From the NCBI RefSeq assembly GCF_024448895.1, contig NZ_JAMOIC010000019.1:1-64000 (forward strand): DNA of 64,000 bases. Reading direction: 5' to 3'. The notes beneath the pieces are model-generated. The model had not been told where the DNA came from. It saw only the letters and a list, made by a program, of their open reading frames with translations, and did no database searches. Position numbers and translations under genes: made by a program. Positions 36,896-45,967 of this stretch are shown one piece after another; the first letter of the stretch is position 1, and every line of letters starts with the position of its first letter. This stretch comes from Stutzerimonas stutzeri (GTDB taxonomy: Bacteria > Pseudomonadota > Gammaproteobacteria > Pseudomonadales > Pseudomonadaceae).

Positions 36896-37888
36896 TCACG
36901 CGCTCTTGTGCCGATACTGCTGGCGGTACTGATTGGGCGAAAGCTCGGTGTGCTGACGAAACAGGCGAGCAAAGAAGCTGGCGTCGTCATAGCCCACTTC
37001 ATAGCTGATGGTCTTGATGCTCTTGCGCGTGGTCGATAGCAGCGTCTTCGCCGTTTCGATGCGCAATCGCTGCAGGTAGTGCAGCGGCTTGTCGCCCGTG
37101 GCGGTCTGAAACCGTCGCATGAAATTGCGAATGCTCATACCGTGGTCGCGCGCCACGTCCTCGAAGCGGAATTTCTCCGAGAAGTGTTCTTCCAGCCACT
37201 CCTGAATCTGCAGGACGCGGGTGTCCAGATGCAGTTTTTGTCCGCCGAACCCGATTCGGCCAGGGTTGTAGCTGCGACGGACCTCGAACAGGATATCCCG
37301 CGCCATTCCTTGAGCGATGTGCGGTCCGCAGAAGCGCTCCACCATATGAATGTAGAGGTCGCAGGCCGAGGTTGTACCGCCTGCGCAGTACAGGTTATCG
37401 CTGTCGGTAAGGTGCTTTTCCTGGGTGAAGATCACTCGCGGAAATCGCTCGGCGAACTCGCGGGCGAAGCGCCAGTGCGTAGTGCCCTCACGACCGTCGA
37501 GCAAGCCGGCTGCAGCCATCCAGAACGCACCGCTGGCCTCGCCGCAAATGGCGCTGCCGGCTGCATGACGCGCCTTCAACCAGGGCGACACCTGTGGGTA
37601 CTGCTTGCAGAGCGCATCAAAATCCCCCCAGAACGCCGGTAGGATCACCGCATCGGCGTCGTCCAGCGCACCGTCGACTTCGATGCGTGGACCGCTGAAG
37701 GTGCTGACCGCGCGGCCGTCGGGACTCACAAGCATCGTCTCGAACGCAGGCGTAAGGTCCAGACCCAGCTGCTTGCCGTAGCGCAGGCTGGCCATGTGAA
37801 AGAAATCCTTTGCATGCAGCAGGGTGGATGCAAACACCCCATCGGTTGCCAGGATGCTGATGCGTTTCAAGGGCTGGGCGGTGAGCAT
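36896..37888 (-). CDS. GlxA family transcriptional regulator (DJ-1/PfpI-like plus AraC HTH)
   Basis: A 330-residue regulator. The N-terminal DJ-1/PfpI-like domain (about 8-200) has the elbow AGSAICGEASGAFWMAAAG with a cysteine, and the C-terminal AraC-type DNA-binding domain (about 225-325) has two HTH units (FEDVARDHGMSIRNFMRRF and TISYEVGYDDASFFARLFRQ). Such proteins in Pseudomonas control catabolism of quaternary amines and arginine-related compounds, but neighbours (zapE, nfi) give no target here. Divergent from nfi. Confidence 0.88.
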   Translation of the reverse strand: MLTAQPLKRISILATDGVFASTLLHAKDFFHMASLRYGKQLGLDLTPAFETMLVSPDGRAVSTFSGPRIEVDGALDDADAVILPAFWGDFDALCKQYPQVSPWLKARHAAGSAICGEASGAFWMAAAGLLDGREGTTHWRFAREFAERFPRVIFTQEKHLTDSDNLYCAGGTTSACDLYIHMVERFCGPHIAQGMARDILFEVRRSYNPGRIGFGGQKLHLDTRVLQIQEWLEEHFSEKFRFEDVARDHGMSIRNFMRRFQTATGDKPLHYLQRLRIETAKTLLSTTRKSIKTISYEVGYDDASFFARLFRQHTELSPNQYRQQYRHKSA

Positions 37889-38058
37889 GCGCTGTCTTCT
37901 GCCGGTTCCGGTTTATTTTTATAGGGGCGAAGCAGGGTAAATCTGCCGTGGTACGGCGGGAGCGTCTTATCTTTTCTGCTGGCTGTCCAGCCCTCATTGG
38001 TAGGTCGACGGCGGAACTGCACCTGCTCTTGCTCGTCTGATCGAGCAGAGGGGGCTCC

Positions 38059-38784
38059 ATGACTTCAGAAAAAAACCGGTTCCATTCGGCGCTCGGCGAG
38101 TGGGACGGCAACACCGCCGCTGCGAGGGAATTGCAGAAGCAGCTTGCTGACAAGGTCGTGCTGACCGATTACTTCGGGCCCTTGAAGCTGATCGCGGGCG
38201 TCGATGTGGGCTTCGAGGACGGCGGAAAGATAACTCGTGCCGCCGTTGTCCTGCTCGATGCGCAGACGCTCGAGCCGCTGGCGCAAGCATTGGCGCGGAT
38301 ACCGACCTGTATGCCCTACATACCCGGGCTGCTGTCCTTTCGAGAACTGCCTGCCGTGCTGCAGGCTCTCGACTCGCTGGAGCAGATGCCGGATCTGATC
38401 TTCTCTGACGGGCACGGCATCGCGCATCCACGCGGCCTCGGCATTGCCGCGCACCTGGGCGTCATCACTGGTTTGCCGACCATAGGTGTGGCGAAGAAGA
38501 TTCTCACCGGCCTGCATGAGCCACTCGGCGAGCGGCGCGGCGATCAGGTCGATCTGCTGAACAGGGGCGGCAAGGTCATTGGCACCGTGCTGCGCAGCAA
38601 GGAAAAGGTGCGGCCGCTGATCATTTCGCCCGGCAATCGCGTCAGTCTGGCGACCGCGCCGGAATTGGTGATGCGCTATGTCACCCGCTACCGTCTGCCA
38701 GAACCTACGCGACTGGCCGACCGCCTGGCGTCGCGCCGCGATGAAAAGCGCGTCGGTGCCCAGCCCGCGCCGCGGCTGGAATAA
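38059..38784 (+). CDS. nfi: Endonuclease V (deoxyinosine 3' endonuclease)
   Basis: Repairs deaminated purines by nicking near deoxyinosine. The 241-residue protein has the metal-binding Asp in [11 protein letters not shown] (Asp49), the wedge motif [13 protein letters not shown], and the catalytic [19 protein letters not shown]. About 15 C-terminal residues ([16 protein letters not shown]) extend past the usual end. It precedes ampD by 73 bases. Confidence 0.94.
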   Translation: MTSEKNRFHSALGEWDGNTAAARELQKQLADKVVLTDYFGPLKLIAGVDVGFEDGGKITRAAVVLLDAQTLEPLAQALARIPTCMPYIPGLLSFRELPAVLQALDSLEQMPDLIFSDGHGIAHPRGLGIAAHLGVITGLPTIGVAKKILTGLHEPLGERRGDQVDLLNRGGKVIGTVLRSKEKVRPLIISPGNRVSLATAPELVMRYVTRYRLPEPTRLADRLASRRDEKRVGAQPAPRLE

Positions 38785-38857
38785 ACCAGGCTGGCTTGCA
38801 GCAGCCCTCATGCAGGCGCTAGCCTGCAGACCCGCAGGTCACCCAGGTTTCGCCGCG

Positions 38858-39409
38858 ATGCAGTTGGATCATGCGACAGGCTGGTGTCGAGGCATTCGCC
38901 ATTGCCCCTCGCCCAACTTCAATCAGCGCCCGGACGGCGAAATTTCGCTGCTTGTGATCCACAACATCAGCCTGCCACCGGGCTGCTTCGGGACGGGCAA
39001 GGTCCAGGAGTTTTTTCAGAACTGCCTGCCCACGGCTGAGCATCCTTTTTTCGAAGAGATTGCGAGCCTGCAATTGTCGGCACACTTTCTCATCGAGCGT
39101 GACGGCGCCATCACCCAGTTCGTCTCCTGCATTGATCGAGCCTGGCATGCCGGTGTTTCGAGCTTCGACGGACGGGAAGGCTGCAATGATTTCTCCCTCG
39201 GTATAGAGCTGGAAGGTACTGACGAAACCCCGTTCAGCGAGGCCCAGTACGACAGCCTGATCAGCTTGTGTCATCTGCTGCAGCAGGCCTATCCGGCAAT
39301 CACCGCCGAGCGGGTCCGTGGTCACAGCGACATCGCACCTGGACGCAAGACGGATCCGGGCCCCGCTTTCGATTGGCAGCGCTTGCGCGCCGCCTCGATC
39401 ATTGCCTGA
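38858..39409 (+). CDS. ampD: 1,6-anhydro-N-acetylmuramyl-L-alanine amidase AmpD
   Basis: Cytosolic zinc amidase that recycles muropeptides and so keeps AmpC beta-lactamase induction low. The 183-residue protein from ATG 38858 (MQLDHATGWCRGIRHCPSPN) carries zinc ligands His35 (VIHNISLPP), His156 and Asp166 (GHSDIAPGRKTDPG), the same spacing as characterised AmpD, and FSLGIELEGTD. Longer upstream frame overlaps nfi and was rejected. ampE follows 23 bases later. No ampC or ampR is in the window. Confidence 0.95.
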   Translation: MQLDHATGWCRGIRHCPSPNFNQRPDGEISLLVIHNISLPPGCFGTGKVQEFFQNCLPTAEHPFFEEIASLQLSAHFLIERDGAITQFVSCIDRAWHAGVSSFDGREGCNDFSLGIELEGTDETPFSEAQYDSLISLCHLLQQAYPAITAERVRGHSDIAPGRKTDPGPAFDWQRLRAASIIA

Positions 39410-39432
39410 GACAGTTCTGACAGGATTCGAAC

Positions 39433-40269
39433 ATGATTTTTCTCGTGGTACTTCTTGCCCTGATCATCGACAAACTCACCGGTTGGCGGCGGGTTGTTCA
39501 AGATGATGGCCCCTGGCTTCGCTTGCGCCACAAGGTCGAGAGCCGTGCATCGCTGGCGGCCAGCCCCTGGCTCGGCCTGATGCTGCTGGTGCTGATGCCG
39601 GTACTGCTGCTTGCCTTCCTCCTGACGGCGCTCGAGCCGCTGGCTTACGGCTGGCTGAGCCTGCCGCTGCATTTGCTGGTACTGCTTTACTGCCTGGGTC
39701 GCGGCCATGGAAAACGTGAGCTGGGGCCGTTTCGCGATGCGTGGCGCCGGGGCGATCATGAGGCGGCCGCACTGGTTGCCGAGCGGGATCTTGGGCTGAG
39801 TGCCGATGATGCGCCCGGCCTGTTGCGGGCTGTTGAAGCGCAGTTGCTCTGGCGCAGCCATCAGGGGTTCTTCGCGGTAATTTTCTGGTATGTGCTGCTT
39901 GGGCCCGTTGCGGCGCTCGCGTATCGACTATTGGCGCTGACCCTCGAACGTGCCGAAAGCCAGGGTATACGCGAGCGTGCCGGGCAGCTCAAGCATGCGT
40001 TCGACTGGCTGCCGGTGCGGGTTCTGCTCGCCAGCTTCGGGCTGGTCGGCAACTTCGTCGCAGCCAATCGCGCCATGCTCAGCGACCTGCTGCACTGGAG
40101 CATTCCCGCGCGGCAGCTGCTGGCCGATGTCGGACCAATCGCCGCCGACCTTGGCGAAGCCTATGAGGGCGAGCAGGGCATTGCCAGGCTCGATGCGCTC
40201 GCGGCCCTGCTGGTGCGTGCCCGAATCCTCTGGTATGCCGCAATCGCGCTATGGGTGTTGTTGCTCTAG
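39433..40269 (+). CDS. ampE: AmpE inner-membrane protein
   Basis: A 278-residue protein with about four membrane segments (about 1-12, 43-62, 68-85, 140-165 and the C-terminal WYAAIALWVLLL) in the AmpE/CobD-like family. It is encoded with AmpD and proposed to act as a membrane sensor in beta-lactamase regulation; the biochemical role is unproved. Key segment FGLVGNFVAANRAMLSDLLHW is visible (cited here in part). Confidence 0.85.
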   Translation: MIFLVVLLALIIDKLTGWRRVVQDDGPWLRLRHKVESRASLAASPWLGLMLLVLMPVLLLAFLLTALEPLAYGWLSLPLHLLVLLYCLGRGHGKRELGPFRDAWRRGDHEAAALVAERDLGLSADDAPGLLRAVEAQLLWRSHQGFFAVIFWYVLLGPVAALAYRLLALTLERAESQGIRERAGQLKHAFDWLPVRVLLASFGLVGNFVAANRAMLSDLLHWSIPARQLLADVGPIAADLGEAYEGEQGIARLDALAALLVRARILWYAAIALWVLLL

Positions 40270-40396
40270 TTACGCCTGCACCCTTCGGCGCCCCAGCGCT
40301 CCCGGTTTCTCGCCTTCTGTTCCCGCATAAGCATGGTGGATAGGGCTGGATCGGCGCGCCTTCTGTCGGTTGCCCAGCTGTCACTCTGCCACTACC

Positions 40397-40423
40397 TTAA
40401 GTTACTCAAGGACCGACCGATAT
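40397..40423 (+). promoter_or_regulatory. FliA (sigma28)-type promoter of chemoreceptor gene
   Basis: TTAAGTTA (40397-40404), an 11-base spacer and ACCGATAT (40416-40423) match the flagellar consensus TAAAGTTT-N11-GCCGATAA at 6 of 8 positions in each box, about 90 bases before the chemoreceptor start. Confidence 0.55.
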
Positions 40424-40514
40424 CCCGAATAGGTTTTCTCGCACCCTTCCCTGACGAGCCCTGCCTCGGCCCTTGATGGCCGCCGCAATACAACAAGAAA
40501 TTGGGAGACGTCTT

Positions 40515-42545
40515 TTGAAAAGTCTGTTGTATCCGGCTATCGCATTGATGAACCGCCTGAGTTTCGGCATGAAGTTCAGCCTCATCAGCATTCTGTTCTT
40601 CGTCCCCATGCTGGCGACCAATTTCTTTCTGGTGCGTGAGTCCTATCAGGAGTTCGTCGGCACCCGTACCGAGCTGCGCAGTCTGGAGTTGCTCGGCACC
40701 GCCTTGCAGCTGCGCCGTGGAATCGAGGACTGGAAAGATCTGGTCGAAATCGAAGGCATCATCGGGCAGACCGGCGAAGTACAAGCGCTGGTTACCCGGC
40801 TGGCCAGTGCTGAACAAGCGCTCGCTGCCCTGATGCAAAGCCTGACGCCGGTCAGCGATCACCCCGAGCAGATCGCCGAATTCAACCTGCGTCGTGACGA
40901 ACTGGACGCTGCCCTGCGTGAGGCTCAGTCACAGCAGTCGCTACAGACGAAAACCGCCATGGCGCGCGCCGTCCTGGGCAAGGCTCAGGTGATGATCAAG
41001 CTGATCGCCAGCCAATCCGGGCTGAGTCAGGACATCCAACGCGATGTTCGGCTGCTCGCTGAGCTACTGACTTCCGTCACGCCGACGATCACCGCTGTGC
41101 TCGGCGAAGGCCGCGCGATCGGTTCCTACACGTTCGGTCAGGGCTACCTGAATTCCGATGCCAGCAACAAGCTGGATGGCCTGCTGCTTGAATTGGAAAA
41201 ACAGCAGGCACAGTACGCCGCTCAACTTCAGGACGTACTTGGCAGCAGCCCGGCTGCGCAACGCCAACTCGAAAGCCAGGCCGCTGCCAGTCGCACGTCC
41301 CTGCAGGTGAGCAACGATATTTTCCAGGACCAGGTAATCATGGCCGAAGCGCTGGATCAGCCCTGGGAAGCCTTTTACGACCTGATCAGCGCTGAGATGG
41401 CGAAAACCTACGCGTTCAACGATGCCATCCTTGGTTTCCTCGACGAGGAGCTTGAGCAGCGCTTGGCGCAAAAGCAGCTGCTGATGATTTTGCTGCTCGC
41501 CGCCCTGGCGCTGATTTTCATACTCGTGGTCTATCTGTACAGCGCGTTCTACATGTCGACCCGTGCGTCTTTGCGCAGCCTTGGCGCCACCATGGATCGA
41601 GTGGCGGCAGGTGACATGACGGCGCGTTTCAAGGTCCAGAGTCGTGACGAGCTGGGTGAGCTAGGGCAGGTTTTCAACGATACGGTGGCGAAGATCCGCG
41701 AGCTCATCGAGCGCGTCGGGCAGACGGTGGGGGAGGTCGAGCGTCAGGCTTCGCGCGTCGAAACCGTGTCAGGCGAGAGCAACCTGACCGTGTCCGAGCA
41801 GCGTGGGCAGATCGAGCAGGTCGCCACTGCGATGAACGAAATGTCGGCCACCGCGCAGGAAGTCGCCACCAGTGCCGAAGCCGCGGTGGGCAGCGCCCAG
41901 AGCGTCAACCAGGAAACTGTCAGCGGCCGTTCGCTGGTCGAAGCGCAGGTCAGCGGCATCGGGCGCCTTGCCGCGGAGATTGAACAGTCAGTCAATGTAA
42001 TCAACCAGCTGGCCAGCGACAGCAAGGCGATCAGTCAGGTGCTCGACGTCATCAAAGGGGTGGCCGAACAGACCAATCTGCTGGCGCTCAATGCCGCCAT
42101 CGAGGCCGCGCGTGCCGGTGAGCAAGGACGTGGCTTCGCGGTGGTGGCCGACGAGGTGCGCAGCCTGGCAAAGCGCACCCAGCAGTCGACCGCGGAAATC
42201 GAGCAGATGATCGCCCGGCTTCAGGGGGGCGTCGGTGCGGCAGTCAAGACCATGCATTCCAGCCACTCAATGGCTGAAGAAACGGTCAGCCAGTCGGCGC
42301 AGGTTCAGCAAGCGCTGGAAAACATCCTGGAAGCGGTGGGCGTCATCGTCGATCAGAACCAGCAGATCGCTGCGGCTGCCGAGGAGCAGACCGCCGTCGC
42401 CCACGATATCGATCGTAACATCGTCGCCATCAACGAAGCCGGACAGCGGACCGCCGAAGGCGCAGGCCACACCGAACAGGCGAGTCGAGAGCTCACCGAA
42501 CTGGTTGGGCGCTTGCAGCAATTGATTGGAGCGTTTCGGGTTTAG
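40515..42545 (+). CDS. Methyl-accepting chemotaxis protein
   Basis: A chemoreceptor of 676 residues if started at TTG 40515, which has GGGAG 7 bases upstream; upstream ATG 40476 and TTG 40473 lack a ribosome-binding site. Membrane segments lie at about 22-40 ([18 protein letters not shown]) and about 325-345 ([18 protein letters not shown]), with a helical periplasmic domain of about 280 residues of unknown ligand, HAMP ([20 protein letters not shown]), and signalling domain with [20 protein letters not shown]. No CheR pentapeptide. ampD-ampE-chemoreceptor order is shared with P. aeruginosa (PA4520 region, from memory). Confidence 0.9.
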   Translation: MKSLLYPAIALMNRLSFGMKFSLISILFFVPMLATNFFLVRESYQEFVGTRTELRSLELLGTALQLRRGIEDWKDLVEIEGIIGQTGEVQALVTRLASAEQALAALMQSLTPVSDHPEQIAEFNLRRDELDAALREAQSQQSLQTKTAMARAVLGKAQVMIKLIASQSGLSQDIQRDVRLLAELLTSVTPTITAVLGEGRAIGSYTFGQGYLNSDASNKLDGLLLELEKQQAQYAAQLQDVLGSSPAAQRQLESQAAASRTSLQVSNDIFQDQVIMAEALDQPWEAFYDLISAEMAKTYAFNDAILGFLDEELEQRLAQKQLLMILLLAALALIFILVVYLYSAFYMSTRASLRSLGATMDRVAAGDMTARFKVQSRDELGELGQVFNDTVAKIRELIERVGQTVGEVERQASRVETVSGESNLTVSEQRGQIEQVATAMNEMSATAQEVATSAEAAVGSAQSVNQETVSGRSLVEAQVSGIGRLAAEIEQSVNVINQLASDSKAISQVLDVIKGVAEQTNLLALNAAIEAARAGEQGRGFAVVADEVRSLAKRTQQSTAEIEQMIARLQGGVGAAVKTMHSSHSMAEETVSQSAQVQQALENILEAVGVIVDQNQQIAAAAEEQTAVAHDIDRNIVAINEAGQRTAEGAGHTEQASRELTELVGRLQQLIGAFRV

Positions 42546-42635
42546 GGCTTCTATTGCGCGCTCCGTCCATCGGCACTTTTGAACAGCGCATCGCGGTCCC
42601 GGGTCTGCCGATCAGGCAAACCTGGGGAGCGCAAC

Positions 42636-43154
42636 ATGTCCAGCACCGCTAAGAAAACCGATCCGCAACTGTGGGACAAGGTCAAACAGGAAGTCATTGC
42701 CGGCGACAAAGGTGGCAAACCGGGCCAGTGGTCCGCGCGCAAGGCGCAATACGCCGTGCAGGAATACAAGAAGCGCGGCGGCGGTTACGCGGGCAGCAAA
42801 ACAGCCGACAACCATTTGCGAGAATGGACCCAGGAGGACTGGGGCACCCAATCGGGTAAGCCGTCGGGCGAGACAGGTGAGCGCTACCTACCCAAGCATG
42901 CTCGCGAGTCCCTCAGTGATGAAGAGTACGCCCGCACCACACGCAAGAAGCGCGCAGATTCCCGCCGCGGTCAGCAGCATTCGAAGCAACCGGCGGATGT
43001 CGCGCGCAAGGCTGGCCGCGAGCGCGAATCAGCGCTGAGCGGCCTGAACAAGCCTGAGTTGATGCGCCGCGCCGCCCAGCGGGGCATTCGTGGGCGCTCG
43101 AAGATGAAGAAGGATGAGCTGGTTGCGGCACTCAAGCGCGAGGGCGAGCAATGA
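42636..43154 (+). CDS. DUF5872 protein with C-terminal Rho-N/SAP-like motif
   Basis: A 172-residue, strongly basic protein from ATG 42636 (GGGGAG upstream). The N-terminal part (about 5-65) reads TDPQLWDKVKQEVIAGDKGG and KPGQWSARKAQYAVQEYKK, a DUF5872 signature. A middle segment has SLSDEEYARTTRKKRADSRR and GQQHSKQPADVARK. The C-terminus (about 140-170, LNKPELMRRAAQRGIRGRS, KMKKDELVAALKRE) resembles a Rho N-terminal or SAP-type DNA/RNA-binding helix pair. Nucleic-acid binding is inferred; no function is known. Its stop overlaps the start of the DUF3140 gene. Confidence 0.75.
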   Translation: MSSTAKKTDPQLWDKVKQEVIAGDKGGKPGQWSARKAQYAVQEYKKRGGGYAGSKTADNHLREWTQEDWGTQSGKPSGETGERYLPKHARESLSDEEYARTTRKKRADSRRGQQHSKQPADVARKAGRERESALSGLNKPELMRRAAQRGIRGRSKMKKDELVAALKREGEQ

Positions 43155-43519
43155 GCGAGCTCGATGAAAACTCGAAGCGAGACGTCCGCACCGAATTCCA
43201 CGAACTGATCAATATGGCGCCAGCCGAGCTGCGGCGATGGCTTGAGACTGAAACCAGTCGCAGCGTCGGTATGACTGCCGAGGGTGAGAAAGTGACCTCG
43301 CCAGGTGACGGCGAAGCGGTAGGGCACGCCATGGGTGAGCGCATCCTTGAACTCAAGGGGCTACGTCAGGCCGAACTGGGCGAAGACGAGTACCGCGCCA
43401 TGCGCAAGGTTATCGGCTATATCCGTCGGCATCTCGCGCAGCGGCCAGCAGCTGACGTTCGGGATAGTCGCTGGCGCCACTCGCTGATGAATTGGGGGCA
43501 CGATCCGCTGGAGGACTGA
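43151..43519 (+). CDS. DUF3140 domain protein
   Basis: A 122-residue protein overlapping the DUF5872 gene by 4 bases (ATGA), so certainly in the same operon. It contains FHELINMAPAELRRWLETE, EAVGHAMGERILELK and a C-terminal IRRHLAQRP ... RWRHSLMNWGHDP, the conserved features of DUF3140. Small DUF3140 proteins are often annotated as DNA-binding, but I know of no demonstrated role. Confidence 0.78.
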   Translation: MSELDENSKRDVRTEFHELINMAPAELRRWLETETSRSVGMTAEGEKVTSPGDGEAVGHAMGERILELKGLRQAELGEDEYRAMRKVIGYIRRHLAQRPAADVRDSRWRHSLMNWGHDPLED

Positions 43520-43648
43520 TGTCTGCTGTGCGGTTCGAGGCTGCATGTCGCTAGCTATCTCGGCAGCATGGCGGTCTCACGTGATGATTGCTGCCGCTGC
43601 TGCTACGTTCCCTCGGCGGGTAGCATCACCACTGCGGTCAGCTGCAGC

Positions 43649-44428
43649 TCATTCCCAGTCAAACAGCTCGCGGCTGTTGCGATAGCTTGCTTCTGCCAGC
43701 TCTTCAGGGCTGATACCCCGGAGCTCGGCCAGTTGGCGGCAGATGTCGGGCAGGAATTCCGGGCTGTTGCGCTGGCCTGCATGGCTGTGGGGCGTGATAT
43801 CCGGGGCATCGGTCTCCAGCACGATGCTTTCGAGCGGCAGTTGCTGCAGCACCCGATGCATTCGGTGCGCCTGTGGCCAGGTTCCAGCGCCACCCAGGCC
43901 GAGCTTGTATCCCAGCTTGATGTACTCCCGCGCTTCCTCCCAACTCCCGCTGAAAGCGTGTGCAATCCCGGTGCGTTTGAGCTTGCAGCGCTTGAGCGTG
44001 GCGATCATCTGCGCATGCGCCCGGCGAACGTGGAGCAGCACCGGCAGTTCAAATTCGTTCGCCAATTCGAACTGTGCTTCGAGCAGCTGTTGCTGGCGTT
44101 CTTTGTCCAGATTCTCGATGTAGTAGTCGAGACCAATCTCACCGATGGCGCAGAGTTTTTCCTCGCCCGCCAGGCGCTGCAGCCAGTTGCGCAACGCGTC
44201 GATATGTTCCGGCCGGTGGTCCTGCAAAAACACAGGGTGCATGCCCAGCGCGGCGTAGACAGCCGGTTCGTTCTGCGCCATCTGCCAGACTCTGGCCCAG
44301 TTCGCCTGATGCACGCCCAGCACCAGAATCCGTTCCACACCGACAGCTTTGCACTGCTCGATCACCTCTTTGCGGTCGTGATCGAAAGGGTCGAAGTCCA
44401 GATGGGTATGGGTGTCGATCAGGCGCAC
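43649..44428 (-). CDS. TatD family metal-dependent hydrolase/DNase
   Basis: A 259-residue TIM-barrel protein with the metal-binding LIDTHTHLDF (His7, His9), the Glu in AIGEIGLDYYIENLD, LPVLLHVRRAH, AHAFSGSWEEA and VLETDAPDITP. TatD relatives have 3'-5' DNase activity and roles in repair. The sequence could be the YjjV branch rather than TatD itself; I leave the symbol blank. Downstream of ada and a small gene on the same strand. Confidence 0.9.
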   Translation of the reverse strand: MRLIDTHTHLDFDPFDHDRKEVIEQCKAVGVERILVLGVHQANWARVWQMAQNEPAVYAALGMHPVFLQDHRPEHIDALRNWLQRLAGEEKLCAIGEIGLDYYIENLDKERQQQLLEAQFELANEFELPVLLHVRRAHAQMIATLKRCKLKRTGIAHAFSGSWEEAREYIKLGYKLGLGGAGTWPQAHRMHRVLQQLPLESIVLETDAPDITPHSHAGQRNSPEFLPDICRQLAELRGISPEELAEASYRNSRELFDWE

Positions 44429-44468
44429 GTCCGGTTTCTCCTAGTCTGACGTGGTTAGGCTGCGGCAA

Positions 44469-44714
44469 TCACTGGCCTGAGTCTTCCTCGATCTTGATAT
44501 CGCTGACGCCGAGCTCGGCCATACGGCTGTCTTCGCTGGGGCGTACTGGAATTTCCCAGGGTGCATCGACCGCCGCGCGCGGTTCGCGTACATGATGCAG
44601 AAGAATTTCCAGCTCGGCTTGCTCCATGTCCGGCCGCTCGAAGGCGCTCAGGGTCAGGGAGGCCGGCTTGCCGTCGATCAGGTAGTGGATGCGATAACGC
44701 TTCAGTTCGGTCAT
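44469..44714 (-). CDS. Small hypothetical protein between ada and tatD-like gene
   Basis: An 81-residue acidic protein (MTELKRYRIHYLIDGKPASL...) with no membrane segment and a Pro/Asp/Glu-rich C-terminal half ending ELGVSDIKIEEDSGQ. ATG 44714 is preceded by AAGGA at loose spacing; an in-frame ATG 24 bases upstream has none. I do not recognise a family. It sits 40 bases before the tatD-like gene and 57 after ada, so it is likely co-transcribed. Confidence 0.6.
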   Translation of the reverse strand: MTELKRYRIHYLIDGKPASLTLSAFERPDMEQAELEILLHHVREPRAAVDAPWEIPVRPSEDSRMAELGVSDIKIEEDSGQ

Positions 44715-44771
44715 GGGTGCTCGGTCCTTGGAATTCATGTGCTGTGAATCATGGGACCGTAGAAACTGCCG

Positions 44772-45809
44772 TCACGCTCCCGAATCGTCGCGCTCGGCTT
44801 CGAGCAACGCGGCTTTGCGTTCGATACCCCAGCGGTAGCCGGTCAGTGATTGATTGGCACCAACGACTCGATGGCAGGGCACCAGGAGTCCGACGGGATT
44901 GCTGGCACAGGCGCGAGCCACGGCGCGTGCATGACTGCCGAGACTCGCAGCGAGTTCGCCGTAACGGCGAGTTTCTCCCGGAGGAATATCCTGCAGCGCT
45001 TGCCATACCCGGTGCTGAAAGGCTGTCCCGCGCAGATCCAGCGGCAATTGTGCGGCCCGGCTGGGTTCTTCCAGCTGTGTGACGATCGAGCGTAGCCATT
45101 CGCCGAGCCCTGGCTGATCAGACCTCAGTTCCGCTGCCGCGAAGCGAAGCTGCAACTCATCGAGCAAGGGTTGCTCATCATCGCCGAAGAGGAGGGCGCA
45201 GATGCCTTTGTCGCTGGACGCGACCAACAGCAGGCCCAGCGGGCTCGGGCTGATGGCGTAGCGCAGAACTTCACCGGCGGCCCGGTGGCGTCGTTGCGCC
45301 GGGCTGAGAGCGGTGACGTTCTGATAGGCGCCACGGGTGCTGCCGTAGCCGGCATCCAACGCTGCGCCAAGTACCGATTCGGCGTGGGGGAGCGCCGTCT
45401 CCAAACGCTCGCGTCGCCGCGCTGCGGCCCAGGCGCGAGGCGTCAGGCCTGTGCGAGCCTTGAACGCGCGGGCCAGGTGCGATGACGACAGGCCGATCCG
45501 CTTGGCCAGCTGATCCAGCGTCATCGGCTCGGGGTTTTCATCGAGCAGACGACAGGCGGCGATCACCAGCGCATCGAGTTGCTCGGCGAGGCTCTGGCCG
45601 TGAGGTGAGCAGCGTCGGCACGCACGGAAACCGGCGGCTTCGGCCTCGTGGGTGTGCATGAAGAAGCTGACGCCTTCGCGCCTGGGGCGACGTGCCGGGC
45701 AGCTGGGCCGACAGAAGATACGGGTCGAATGCACGGCAAATACGAAGCGGCCATCGAAGCCCGCATCGCGGTCGCAGAGCGCTTGCCAGCAGTGATCGAA
45801 ATCGAGCAT
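44772..45809 (-). CDS. ada: Ada: bifunctional DNA methyltransferase and transcriptional activator
   Basis: Repairs methyl phosphotriesters and O6-methylguanine and activates the adaptive response. The 345-residue protein has the Cys4 zinc site of the N-terminal repair domain (Cys33, Cys37, Cys64, Cys67 in IFCRPSCP and RACRRCSP), an AraC-type HTH (about 95-175, LDQLAKRIGLSSSHLARAFK), and the C-terminal MGMT domain with the acceptor Cys312 in VPCHRVVG. ATG 45809 has GGGAG upstream. Codes for the full fused form; not truncated. Confidence 0.93.
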   Translation of the reverse strand: MLDFDHCWQALCDRDAGFDGRFVFAVHSTRIFCRPSCPARRPRREGVSFFMHTHEAEAAGFRACRRCSPHGQSLAEQLDALVIAACRLLDENPEPMTLDQLAKRIGLSSSHLARAFKARTGLTPRAWAAARRRERLETALPHAESVLGAALDAGYGSTRGAYQNVTALSPAQRRHRAAGEVLRYAISPSPLGLLLVASSDKGICALLFGDDEQPLLDELQLRFAAAELRSDQPGLGEWLRSIVTQLEEPSRAAQLPLDLRGTAFQHRVWQALQDIPPGETRRYGELAASLGSHARAVARACASNPVGLLVPCHRVVGANQSLTGYRWGIERKAALLEAERDDSGA

Positions 45810-45967
45810 TGCAGTGCTCCCTGGGTGAGTGATTCCGATTGTCCGCCCTGGCTGGCTGCGATGCCAATCCACAGTACGCTTTCAAACTTGCGAGCGAGCA
45901 TGGAAGCCCGCTGGCGATTCCCGTAACCTGCAGATATGCATAGCCAAGAAGGGTCTGTAAGCCGCTG

